Shown here: in pieces, positions 48,073 to 63,275 of the stretch
Numbering within the stretch: the stretch's first letter is position 1
Layout: the number at the start of each line of letters is the position of its first letter
NCBI GenBank assembly: GCA_026874595.1
Contig: CM049315.1
Location: 73,081,416 to 73,145,415 of the forward strand
Reading direction: 5' to 3'
Source of the DNA: Sipunculus nudus
Taxonomy: Eukaryota > Annelida > Sipuncula > Golfingiida > Sipunculidae
Length of the DNA: 64,000 nt
Made by a program: the position numbers and the translations under genes
The notes under the pieces: generated by a model
What the model saw: only the letters and a program-made list of their open reading frames with translations
What the model was told of the DNA's origin: nothing
Database searches by the model: none

Positions 48073-49034
48073 TAGTGTTACAGAATCTGTTTTTTTTTCT
48101 ATCTCCATAACAAACTTAATGCTCGTCACGACTATGTGAAACAAATAATTACACAAAAAAGTATGAACATTTTCATAAATATTTCAAGTTAATTCAAATA
48201 AGAAGAAGAGTGACTGTGACGTGGATGAATTATAGTGTTCTCTATATGCCGTTCCTTGCAAGAACTCTGGGCAGTGTTTGAACTTTGCCTTTATTGAAAA
48301 AAATAGGAAACGTAGTGACGCAAATATTGTTCAATTTAGTTTCTTTTCAGTGCATGTTGAAATAAGACTGGTACGTATAACCCGCGTGACCTTTGGGTAT
48401 TTTTTTGCAAAATTTTATGTCACATGCATCGTTTTACATGTTATGTAAACTGTTACATGTTATGGGAACTGCCTGAAATAATTCTGAATGCATTTATGGT
48501 TTTCTCATATTTTGTCATACTAGGTAAATTCCTGATTTAATATATGTAACATTTTTATAGCTTTTTTTAAATGTCTTTGAATAAATTAAAAAAAAAAATC
48601 AGGTTCATGGTAAATTTAACGAACGTTTATTCTTTAGATACATTCCAGCTTGATGTTTATTTGGGAAAAAGTACCTGATTACTTATTCTGATGATAATTA
48701 GATAATTACTACTTTAGGCATTGTTGAATATATCCAGGACAGTTATACAACATAGAATTAAGTGTGATTGTGGGTATTATCGTTTATAATTGTAATATTG
48801 TACAAGATATGCCCTAAAATATACTGAATGTATTTATATTTCACATCAGCTTTCATGGTATATTATCATGTGACTTCGCAGGCAGTTGTTTAATTTCTTT
48901 TTTATTTGCCGTGCTTCACTAAACATGTATAGCACATCCCAAATGATTTGTGTTGATTAAACCTATTGGAGTGACAGTGACATCTTAATGTGAGTCATCA
49001 AGCCAATATACAACCCTACCCATAATGAGATGAA
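48073..49034. other. Non-coding stretch downstream of array
   Basis: The first 60 bases ('tagtgttacagaatctg...gctcgtcacgactatgtga') are shared with 59804-59862 and belong to the same repeat family. The rest is AT-rich and without a recognisable gene. Confidence 0.6.
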
Positions 49035-49040
49035 TGTTTG

Positions 49041-49088
<48 letters not shown>
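49035..49088. repeat. (TA)n(TG)n microsatellite
   Basis: TATATATA followed by about 19 TG repeats. Confidence 0.95.
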
Positions 49089-49090
<2 letters not shown>

Positions 49091-49234
49091 TGGGTGTAGG
49101 TGTACGGTGCTTGTGTGTGCACAATAACAAGCAATGCAGATCCTCAAACCATATTAAAACATATTCAAACTTAAAGAATGGAAAACTAAAAAAGATTCTT
49201 TTAAACTTTTCCTTACGTGATTATTATGCTTTAT

Positions 49235-49370
49235 AACAACGTTATTGAACAGCGTTCTGCTAACCAAACAAAACTCCACACTTTAACGTTCCAATCAGGT
49301 TATATGGTAACGTTATGCTGACATTCGGCTAACCTTCCCAGAACGTTCTGGGAACGTTATTTTGTTAGCT
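49235..49370. repeat. AACGTT-rich palindromic repeat
   Basis: AACGTT/ACGTTCTGGGAACGTT words recur in self-complementary arrangement, ending 'tttgttagctagg'. It looks like the end of a small inverted-repeat element abutting the LINE remnant. Confidence 0.35.
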
Positions 49371-49389
49371 AGGTTTGCAGGTCTGACAA

Positions 49390-49895
49390 AAAGTTTTGTT
49401 ACAAAACAAGTTTTGTTTTTATTATATCGCAAAGGTTTCTTACATTCATTACGCACCGGTTCTAGTACACTGTTTCTTGAGGGAGTCCATGACTGTGCTG
49501 ATCTGTCTGATCGCAAAATCGTTTCCTGTATTTTAACCGTAACCAGGCCACGTCAATGCAAAAGACTTGTGACCTCGCGGAACATCCGAGCGATTTCGCT
49601 TTATGAAGTGCGGTCTCATATTAAGGAGATGGTAGCATCTGCAGAATTAGGTCAGTCAGCCTGTTTTGACCTGGACTCTCTCGTTGTCATGTACAATGAT
49701 GGGCTCAGACATGCATGTTCTTGACCGCTGTGCACCGTCTGTTACTAGAATTGTGAGAGATAAGACCTTCGGCCTCGTGGTTGCCTGATGACATCAGAGT
49801 TGCACGCCTTAAACGGAGGTAAGCGGAAAGACGCTGGCGAAGTTCAGGTCTAACTGTCCATCGTGAAATCTTCGTCAGAGAAAGAGCTGTGGTCA
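49390..49895 (+). pseudogene. LINE ORF2 fragment: end of endonuclease domain
   Basis: The frame reads HDCADLSDRKIVSCILTVTRP, then RNIRAISLYEVRSHI, matching the 'lSDH..v...l...RP' and 'RN.R.id...f..di' end of apurinic-type LINE endonucleases; the catalytic His of SDH is changed (SDR). A frameshift near 49710 gives LDRCAPSVTRIVRDKT and, further on, RSSGLTVHREIFVRERAVV, the usual linker to the reverse transcriptase. The 5' portion is missing. It is continued at 51995 after an insertion. Confidence 0.8.
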
Positions 49896-49896
49896 G

Positions 49897-51880
49897 TGCC
49901 TCCGGGGGGGGGGGGGGGGGGGGGTCGGCCGGTACATCGTACCGGGGCCAAAAAGGGCCCGGGCTGGCGAAAAATAAAAAAGTTGGAAGTATGGAAGACT
50001 CATCTAAATTATTTATTTAAGTGACATATTGATCTTAATCCGGATTCCGGAGTGTAAAGAATGGGCCCGGCTGATTTTCGGGATTTTCACAGGAGCCTAT
50101 ATGTAATGCATGAACATTATATTTTTAACGTGTTTATTAAGTGGAACCAGTTGTTAAAGGGGACCCTATAGTGAAAATATTGTCCAATAAAAAGTTTATA
50201 AATGAAAATAAGGAAGACTTTCTTTTTTGCAATAACTTTTACATGTTTTGAATCAGGTAGGTCTGTGGGGCCCGGTCCACCAAGGAGTTGTATTAGGCCT
50301 GGGGACTATGTATATTTTATTTGTTTATCTGTTACATGGTTTCAATGAGGAGGATGTGAGGTGGCCTTTGGAGGCCAAAGGATTTATCAGTCTAAAAATT
50401 ACTTTAAATAGCAATTTCTTTTGGCTTGTGTGTATCTTTTTGTATGACTTTAATCATGCGGGACCGTTCAAAGGGGCCATAGTTTTCTGGGGAAGTTGGA
50501 CTTAAATACATAAAAAATGGAAAATGTATAATTAGTTTTAAGTGTCATTCTGCTTTTAATCCAGACTGATCGCTGCGAAGTTTTTTTTTTTTTTTGGGGG
50601 GGGGAGGGGGTGTCAAAGGGGGCCCGGCCTGGTGAAAGTGTCTTAATTAAGGCCCAAAAAAAACTGGAAATAGGCCTATGGGGAGACTTTTATATTTGAG
50701 ATATATGTTTGAACAGCTTCTACAAAAAGGTCTTTCAGCAAATTGAACCTGATCAAGAATTTTTTAAGGACGACAATGGCACAAGGTCGTCTTGCTGATT
50801 TGCCAGATTGAGTCGAAACTTGCCCGATCAATTGATTTCGATCTTGTCATCAGAAACTTTTCACAAAGAAAGGCAAGAAAAGCCCATTTTTAGCACAGCT
50901 GACGGTCAGCAATGCCAAGAATGGGCCTCGGTATAACAGCATACATATCATAACCGTCATTCCTTGATGCTATATGACTAATGAGCTCTCCTTGAAAATC
51001 TAAATTATATTTTAGCTGTATTGTTAACTATGAGTTATTACACGTTTACTATAATTGGTCCAATCTGAGTAAAACAATATTCACAATCAGCAGTGATAAT
51101 TTCTCTTTCAATGGCCTTGCAATTAATGTATTCATTATAATTGTGTTTGCCTACTTTTTAATATCGATGTAAGCAGATGTTGGCACCTAAATTCAGTTGC
51201 TTTGATTAAAATGATTATGTAAACTCCTAAACTGCCATTTAGGTTTCTGAGTAAAAACACATCCACAGGCGCCTGTGGTTTGGTTATTGTCCGCATGAAG
51301 TGTTTATTTAAAAGAAAGTACACTTCTTGTCAGCCTGTCACCAAACGAAATATGAAAACGATTCCTAATGCCCATTATACAGAATTTATCCATAGATGAC
51401 CAGGAACTTTTCCCGAAAAAAATTGCTAAAATTTCCCACAAGTGGCTGCACCAAGGGTCCAATGATATCTGTATGGACAGTTTAATCGGCTAGGTTATAC
51501 CGTATGTGGCCTCGACTACATTTCATGTTTCTATTTCTTTAAAGCTATGATACATATTGAAATTTATATCCACATTACCATTAACTCCATATCCCCCATC
51601 ACCATGCACTATTTGGATAATCAAACGGCTCTGTTATTTAGATCCTTAGACTCTTTTGGACATTTTGTATTTCTTTTCTATTTTCTTATGCGGTGCTTTC
51701 AATAAAATGTTCTCAGTTACGTGTCACAAATAAGGCAAATTGTGCTCATCAGCTCCACAATAGGCAATTGACCTATTGGTCACCTATAATTTATTTTAAT
51801 ATGTGCCACGCATATTTTTAAATTTGATTTTCTCGGGTTTTTAATTACGTGTATTCCTATTTTCATAGTTTTTCAATATA

Positions 51881-51917
<37 letters not shown>

Positions 51918-51994
51918 GTGCTGGGAGGGGGCAGGGCCGCAGGGGCTCGGCAACGTTTTTGTACCGCCTTAAAAGAATCCTCTCGGAGGCCCTG
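49897..51994. mobile_element. 2.1-kb insertion splitting the LINE
   Basis: The LINE reading breaks at 'AGAGCTGTGGTCAG' (to 49896) and resumes at 'GGCTGTAGTGAAAGC' (from 51994). The two short words are similar (GCTGTGGTCAG / GCTGTAGTGAA), as expected for a diverged target duplication of about 10 bp. The inserted DNA starts GCCTCCG and ends CGGAGGC, a possible inverted terminus. Inside are a poly-G run (49904-49925), repeated 'gggcccgg' phrases, a second poly-T/poly-G (50580-50610), and (TA)n(ATA)n at 51879-51917. No transposase or other protein was recognised, so the class is unknown. Confidence 0.6.
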
Positions 51995-53976
51995 GCTGTA
52001 GTGAAAGCAGTCATTTATCAGCCTAAGAGACAATTCTACATGGATAAGATTGACTCCATTTCGTCATCAAAACAGCTGTTTTCTGTGTCTGGTGAGCTTC
52101 AGGGCAAGTCCCGGATTATACCTTTGCCAATTGATATACCTCGCTGTGACCTTCCGAAACGTTTCTGTGACTTTTTCTTGGCCAAGATTGAAGGTATCCG
52201 TCGGGAACTTGACTCTTGTGTATGTGAACCTCCTAATTTTGATATTTATGATGGTCCCACTATGTCCTGGTTTACACCAGGGACTGTTCAGGAGATACAT
52301 GAACTTATAATGTCATCACCAACAAAAAGCTGTATACTTGATCCCTTCCATACTCCCCTTCTTAAGCAATGCATAGATGACCTTACTCCATTGATTACAT
52401 TCATTATAAATATCTCTCTATCAACAGGTACAGTCCCTTTTCAGTTTACAGAGGCTGTCCTGACCCCACTTTTGAAGAAGCTGGGATTAGATCCAAATGA
52501 CCTAAAACATTTTAGGCCAGTTTCAAACCTTCCCTTCGTTTATAAAATCCTTGAGAAGACTATTTTTAAAGAGGTTACAATGTCATCTTTATGAAAATAG
52601 CTTAATGGAAATCCATCAGTCCGCGTGTAGAAGGCACCATATAGCACAGAGACCGCCGTACTGAGTGTCATGGATGTTCTACTGATGGCGGCAGACGAGA
52701 GACTCGTTTCTCTCCTAGTATTGTTGGACCTCAGTGCAGCGTTTGACACGCTTGATCATTGCATTTTGCTTAAAAGACTAGAAATTACCTTTGGTATACA
52801 CGGCACCGCGCTTTCATGGTTTACTTCATACCTTGCCAATCGTTCCCAAGCTGTTATGGTCGACGGTAGAAAATCAGACCCATGTACTTTGTTGTATGGG
52901 GTTCCCCAGGGATCCGTGTTAAGACCTATATTGTTCACTTTATATTCACAGCCCCTATCTCGCATAATATCCGCACATGATTGTTCTTTTCATAAGTATG
53001 CTGATGACACTGAACTGTCAAAATGTAGTCAACCAGGTGAGTTCAGCTATTTTTAGTTAAGCATACAAGCTTGTATTGAGGATATACTATCATGGATGAC
53101 CAGCAACAAACTTAAATTGAATACTGACAAGACTGAAATTATGCCTGTCGGATCTAAACCCCTTCTAAGGATGACTCACAATGAGTTTATTAGCATTGGG
53201 GGCTGCACTGTTCCTTTACAAAATTCAGTGAAGTATCTAGGTGTTAAGATTGATCGTAATTTTTCAATGCATGATTATTTTAGTAGTTTATGTCGTGCGG
53301 CCTTTCTCGAGCTCCGCCGTATAGCTTCAATCCGGCGTTTCCTCTCTATTAATGCGTGTTGTCGGTTCATTTGCGCCACAGTAATATCTCGCCTGGATTA
53401 CTGTAATTCAGTTCTTGCTGGGTTACCTGCAGAGCAAGTCTCGCGGCTACAGATGGTCCAGAGTAATGCTGCGCGTCTCATTCTTAAGAAGCGTAAGACC
53501 GACCACGTCACCCCGCTGCTCAAACGGCTTCCCGTCAAGTACCGCGTACAATACAAAATTGCTGTTTTTGTTTACCGCCGTATTGATGACTCACTTTCAT
53601 CATATTTGACTAAAAAAATAATAACCTAACGGCCTTTGCATACGCTGCCCTCGGCTGGCGGACATCTTCTTAAAGTACCAAAGTGTAATATGGAAATCGG
53701 TGAACGTTCCTTCCGTCTCATAGCCCCAAAAGTTTGGAATTCACTTCCCATTACACTTAGAAAATCTCCAACTCTTGTATCATTTAAAACTAATTGCAAG
53801 CTTTTTGTAATTAATATGCATCACTTTTTTTCTGGGTCAGGCACAGGGAGTAGATTTCAATGAAATTGTATGCGAGTATGTGTGTTTTTGTGTGTGTGTG
53901 TGAATTGCGCTGAGTCCGACCATCGGAGAATTGGCGCTATGTAAAGACTATATTATTATTATTATTATTATTATTA
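51995..53976 (+). pseudogene. LINE (L2/CR1-like) reverse transcriptase and 3' end
   Basis: A long frame holds AKIEGIRRELDS, CILDPFHTPLLK and HFRPVSNLPFVYKILEKTI (RT fingers). A frameshift at about 52590 follows. Then come LLVLLDLSAAFDTLDH (catalytic Asp), YGVPQGSVLRPILFTLY and HKYADDTEL (the catalytic YADD). After a stop near 53055 come WMTSNKLKLNTDKTEIM, VKYLGVKID and the C-terminal RLDYCNSVLAGLP and RSFRLIAPKVWNSLP. The unit ends 'gagaattggcgctatgtaaagactat' plus (ATT)n at 53952-53976, the 3' terminus typical of L2/CR1-group elements. At least two breaks disable it. Confidence 0.9.
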
Positions 53977-54189
53977 AATGCAGTGCCACTTAAAGATTAA
54001 TTGGCTTTAAACAATGGGTGATAATAGGGGGCGTTACTTTGTAAACAAGGTGATGTCTAAATTTATCTGTATTACCTACTGAAGTGATAGTCTATTAATC
54101 ATGATATTTAATCACATTTAGCCCGAAATGATTTATTGTTTAAGATATTTAATTATGAGTATAAATTTATTATTTATTGAGTTTTACAG

Positions 54190-54307
54190 AGAGATACCCA
54201 AACTGGTTTGCAAGTATGAAGGCGAAAATAGCTAGCGCAGACAAAGGTTTCAACGTGTTATCAGAGCATATATGCTCAAGACACTTTGAGGACAACTATT
54301 TTGTTAT
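54190..54307 (+). CDS. THAP zinc-finger exon (C-terminal half), possibly relic
   Basis: After a good acceptor (attgagttttacag) the frame reads RYPNWFASMKAKIASA, then LSEHICSRHFEDNYF. The 'hICSrHFedd.f' ending with C-x2-H is the conserved second half of a THAP domain. The N-terminal C-x2-4-C half should lie in an upstream exon, which I did not find. No clear donor follows NYF. It could be one exon of a host THAP protein or of a THAP-type transposase. Confidence 0.6.
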
Positions 54308-55162
54308 TGTCATGTCTCTTTCGTGGAGCAGCAAAATGTAAACACTTAATATGATAAAAACATATAAAGCCTCACAGAATGTGTATGGAAAGTCTTTATT
54401 GCAATCCATGTACACACTAATTTTCCAGTGGCAATATATTTTTTTCAGGGAAAATGTTAATTTTTCCAGTACAGTTAGCATGAGCACGGTTTTTTATTAA
54501 TACTTTACTTAAAACTTGCACTCTGCTTGGAAGTATTTACGATTAGTCTTAGTTTCTTAGTACTGCTGCAACCAGTGTGTAAAGGTACTTGTCGTAATTG
54601 CCACACAATACATAACAAGCATATATTAGACTTCAGGAATCTGGCATGTTGATACAATATCATGTGAACACATACTTGTCAGCCACATAATGAATAATGT
54701 GCCAAGAACTTAACCGGCATGGATTCCTTTTCCATGAACAACAATATTTAGCATACACATTACACATCATTTCATACAATTTTCAATTTTACAAGTTTCC
54801 CACATCACAAATTAGTATTACATCATGACAATGTAAAAAAATGTGGAAAAATTATTACAATAAATTGAAAAATATAGATATATTCTGAATTAACAATAAA
54901 GCTAGCTGTGGTAAAATCCAGACGTGGTGATGTGAAACCCCATATATACACGCACTACACAGTCTTCCTTTCTCTGCTGTTCCTGAGCAAGAATGGGAAC
55001 GTATTGTTGTTAAGCATGTCATACAGTCATTGTTGTTTATATGTCACATGCTAGTGGAAACTGCAAGTGTTGCTGCTTTGGTTACTTGGCAGTTGTAGCT
55101 CACCATCTCTATCCCATTTGGGTATCCCTTAAATTTGTATAAAGACATCGTGTATAAATCAT
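54308..55162. other. Non-coding stretch
   Basis: No gene recognised. Confidence 0.4.
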
Positions 55163-55384
55163 TTAGTTTACAGAAGATGAATAGGTTCTGCATTTCCACT
55201 GGTTGCTCAGGTAACGGGTTTTGAAGACCTCTTTCTTAACTGAGACGCAGGTCTGATGGAACCAGCCTAAGCATGTGGAACATTGAACGATTCTTACCTC
55301 TCCATTGTCGGGCAACCTATATATACAGTGAGTGGGGACTGTTAAAGGAGGCCTTATTGTGCTGGTGAAAGCACTGGTGAACAA
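55163..55384 (-). pseudogene. PHD finger fragment with two zinc ligands lost
   Basis: The minus strand reads THCIYRLPDNGEVRIVQCSTC, LGWFHQTCV and, after a spacer, WKCRTYS. This follows the C4HC3 PHD pattern (C-x-C, C-x2-C, H-x2-C, W-x-C-x2-C), but the second and last cysteines are both tyrosine, each explainable by one G-to-A change. The frame upstream (MFTSAFTSTIRP) has no other domain. PHD fingers with a 'C.CR.PDdGe.miqC..C..WfH..Cv' text are common at the ends of transposon-derived proteins as well as in chromatin readers. Origin undecided. Confidence 0.6.
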
Positions 55385-55505
55385 TGCTAGAAAGACAGGA
55401 TGTGTTAATCAGTCAAGACTTGCGGGGTATATCGATATTGCTGCGACTATCGATGGCATTATACATAACGACACACTGCCAAACAAAAACGGCCGAGATA
55501 TAGTT

Positions 55506-55509
55506 CCTG

Positions 55510-55557
<48 letters not shown>
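55506..55557. repeat. (TA)n microsatellite
   Basis: TA array just 5' of the hAT-like element. A second array, 55625-55670, directly abuts its terminus. Confidence 0.95.
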
Positions 55558-55559
<2 letters not shown>

Positions 55560-55620
55560 AAAATAACCACCCCTCGTTATAAGGAATTATCAAGCAGAGA
55601 AATCAGTAGCCACTTTCGGA

Positions 55621-55670
<50 letters not shown>

Positions 55671-55674
<4 letters not shown>

Positions 55675-57684
55675 CATGGGTCGAATACAAGAGAAATCTA
55701 TTCGAATACGAATACGAATACAGAAGGGGTACAAGAATACAAATTCGAATACAAATACTCTAAAACGGAAATGTATTCGAATACAAATACGAATACAAAT
55801 ACAAACGTATTCATGAATACCAATATGAATACAATTTAATGAAACAAAAAGAAACTATCAAGGATCATTTTTGTTTAATAGAATTAACTACAATCATCAT
55901 ATATTCACACTTGCAAAATGTATTTTAGTCCAAAATCTAAATATTTATGCAATCCGCTGTGTAAGCATATACATTAACCCAAATCGCATAATGACGGAGT
56001 ATTATATATTATGGCAGATTGTTACACTACCTGTTGTTACACTGCTTGTCAATGAAACCAGAAAGAGAGAGAGAGAGAGAAATAGGGGACGATTTATTAA
56101 ATTTCAGATTGATAACGCATTTAAAATAAAACAAATAAGAGAGAGAGAGCAATTTATTATATATAATTATTTAAAAAGGAGACGGATTTATTAAAATTAA
56201 TTTTTTAATTATTGTAATTGAAATAAATATTAGACTTTCTCAGTACAATCATGAACATATCCTATATTAAATATATATTTTTAGCTGGAAATTTAAAAGA
56301 TTTCAAATGTTTATGAAGACTAGTTTTTGCAGCCGTTAAAACAGTGTTATAGGAAACCTCTGTATAGGAAACTTCCGTGCGGCTATTTAACTAATTAATT
56401 GGTTGTTTCTGTTGGCCTCTGTTTACACTGATAATTAACTAACACAGACTACCGCTGACGGTTGCAGCATGCTGACTCTAACAATTACGACACCCCAGGC
56501 TAGCCCAGAACTAGCCCTGGAATATTTGCTCTTATATCAAATCTACACACTAGATTTATAATTAATTTACTTGTTACAATAATATAACTATAGAACAAGA
56601 ACTATAAAAAACTAACAAACTACAGAACAGTAAAAATGTGTGTGTGTGAGAGCCCTACCAGGCCCAAACCAGCCCCACGGGCTGCGTTGGCCCGTAACCG
56701 CCCCGCACCGCGGGCCCCCGCGGGCTGACCTTTTTTCAGAATTTTGTGGGGCGATGCGGGCCAAAAATAATTCTCTGCGGGGCGGGGCAGCTGCTGGCTC
56801 AAAGATTGGATATGCGGGGCGGGGTATGTGATATTTAAGTGCGGGTTTCTGGGGGTCGAAAACATGGTTAAATAGCGAGAAGATGATCACATTTTACTTA
56901 AATGTTAAGCACAGCAAGTCATTTTATGTTCTTCGGTTACTCAATTTTTCGGAATTACTAAATAGCACTCGTGAAATATAAATTCCCTGAGTTTTGAGAA
57001 AGATTCATCTTTGCAGAGACCATTTTTCAGAATATTGCAAATGTACCTGGGAATAGCGTTGTATAATTATAGACTGTTCAGCACTGTAGGCCTATACTTG
57101 TGGCCAGTCTCAGATATAATGTAGAGCACCAGGATTATGCCTGTGATGTTATAATAGTCACAGCATGGGTGCATCTAGCTCTGTCACCAGATGGATATAG
57201 CTTTACATACTGCAAAGACTGATTTGTGACAATCATAGATGATCATATGAGCACTGTCTAGTTAAAAGGACTGCATTAGCAAAGCAGATGGAGATAATGA
57301 GCATGGGGCTCATTTGATATCTATTCTTGTGCACACAACCATGATGTAGAACTGACTGATCTGACTCCCTCTGTACAGTTCCATACCCTTCCCCTTTCAG
57401 CTAATTAGCTGATCATGGCTTGACAGGATTAAGCGCTTTGTCAAATAAAAGGTGTGAACTGTGGTGAGCAAATGGATAAAGAACAAAAGGTAAACAATAT
57501 TAATGTATACTGCATGTATTCATGAAAAGTATTCATGAATGTGAATACTTCTGCAATGTATTCGAATACGAATACAAATACTTTGTACTTTTTACAAATG
57601 TATTCGAATACGAATATGAATACTGAAAATACCTGTATTCGAATACAATGAATATGAATACTGATTACGAATACCCCATGTCTG
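55671..57684. mobile_element. Non-autonomous hAT-like transposon
   Basis: The inverted termini are CAGACATGGG (55671) and CCCATGTCTG (ending 57684). They are flanked by 8-bp atatatat / atatatac, which fits the 8-bp target duplication of hAT, although the surrounding TA repeat makes this weak. The subterminal regions are packed with TATTCGAATAC/GAATACAAATAC words in both orientations (55680-55835 and 57500-57680), a usual transposase-binding pattern in hAT ends. The 2-kb interior has no transposase frame. A GC-rich block (56636-56830) looks like a second, nested hAT-type fragment (GAGAGCCCTACC end). Confidence 0.7.
56636..56830. mobile_element. GC-rich nested fragment inside the hAT-like element
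   Basis: It starts '(gt)ngagagccctaccaggccc' and contains repeated 'gcggggcggggc' and 'gcgggcccccgcggg' palindromes, in sharp contrast to the AT-rich host. The overlapping open frames on both strands are composition artefacts. Read in reverse it ends AGGGCTCTC, as in some hAT MITEs. Confidence 0.45.
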
Positions 57685-57748
57685 ATATATACATATATAT
57701 ATATCGAATCGACAAACCTGAAGCGCCAGCCACGTCATGTATATAAAT

Positions 57749-57968
57749 ACAGGAGCGGATCTAGGATTTAGGAAAAATAGGGTCCATCGCAGGAGGACTA
57801 ATGACAAAACCTGATCGAATTAAAGGTTTCAGATCCAAAGGAGGAGGAGGGGTGTCCAGACCGCAAAAAGGGTCTGAAACCCTTAAAAATGATTGCGGCT
57901 GCTGAACAGGGGCAGGAGGGTGTAGGAGGTCCGGAACCCCTGGACCCCTCCCCTGGATCCGCTTCTGA
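57749..57968. mobile_element. 220-bp MITE, CAGGAGCGGATCTAGG ends
   Basis: The left end CAGGAGCGGATCTAGGATTT and the reversed right end (CAGAAGCGGATCCAGGGGAGG) are inverted repeats of about 16 bp with two mismatches. The interior is 'ggtccggaacccc'-rich. It is related to 28985 and to the partial piece at 22236-22402 ('aggtccgaaacccg...caaggatccatccctg'). Confidence 0.7.
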
Positions 57969-58658
57969 AAATAGTTACAGCAATGACTGTAAATTAGGAA
58001 AGTAATAGAACATGTTTGAAGAAGACATAATCATAGTCATTCTGATGCAAGGTTTTAATTTAATTAATGAAGCAGGATTATGTATACTGTCGTTATAATA
58101 AAGATAAATCCCTCGCTCAGCTCCTAATTGCAAAGAAAGACTCTGGAGACCAGTCTTTTCTTGTTGTGCCGGTGATGCTGATACGCATGCGCAGGTTTTA
58201 TATCCTGCCATCATCTTCGTCCATTATGTTGGCCAGCTGTCGGTCAATATGGCGGTTGCTGGCGTGAATAAATATTTTTGTCTCCCGAGTAATTGCATTA
58301 GGTTTCTAATCATGGGGACAGAATGTCACGCATTTTATCTACTTGAACAATCTAAAGAACCAAAACAAGTATGTGCAGGTAGAAATATTTTGCTCATTAG
58401 CAAGAGTGATTTTTTTCCTCCCGTGATTAAAAACAAACATATTCTTTTACCAACATATTCGAACAATCATAGGGGGCACCCCAAGAGCCTGACCGGGGGG
58501 GGGGGCGTATTAGATGTGCTGGTTTTCAACTTCGGTGGGACAATATTTTGATGTGATTTTTGATAATAAGCTTAAGTTTTGCTGTTCCCAAGAATTTTAG
58601 GGGGGAAAGGGTACTCGCTCCCCGGGGTCCTCCCTCCCTCCCTGGTTTATCAGCTTAC
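57969..58658. other. Region 3' of the last visible receptor exon
   Basis: On the minus strand, an acceptor-like 'ggttctttag' at about 58360 is followed by IVQVDKMRDILSP and a stop, a conceivable short C-terminal tail exon for the glutamate receptor; this is unproven. Poly-G at 58494-58505. Nothing else recognised. Confidence 0.25.

Positions 58659-63275
<4,617 letters not shown>

Noticed and set aside
56612-56890. Overlapping 80-90 residue frames on both strands in the GC-rich block
   Set aside because: GC-rich repeats lack stop codons. No domain is present and both strands are open at once.
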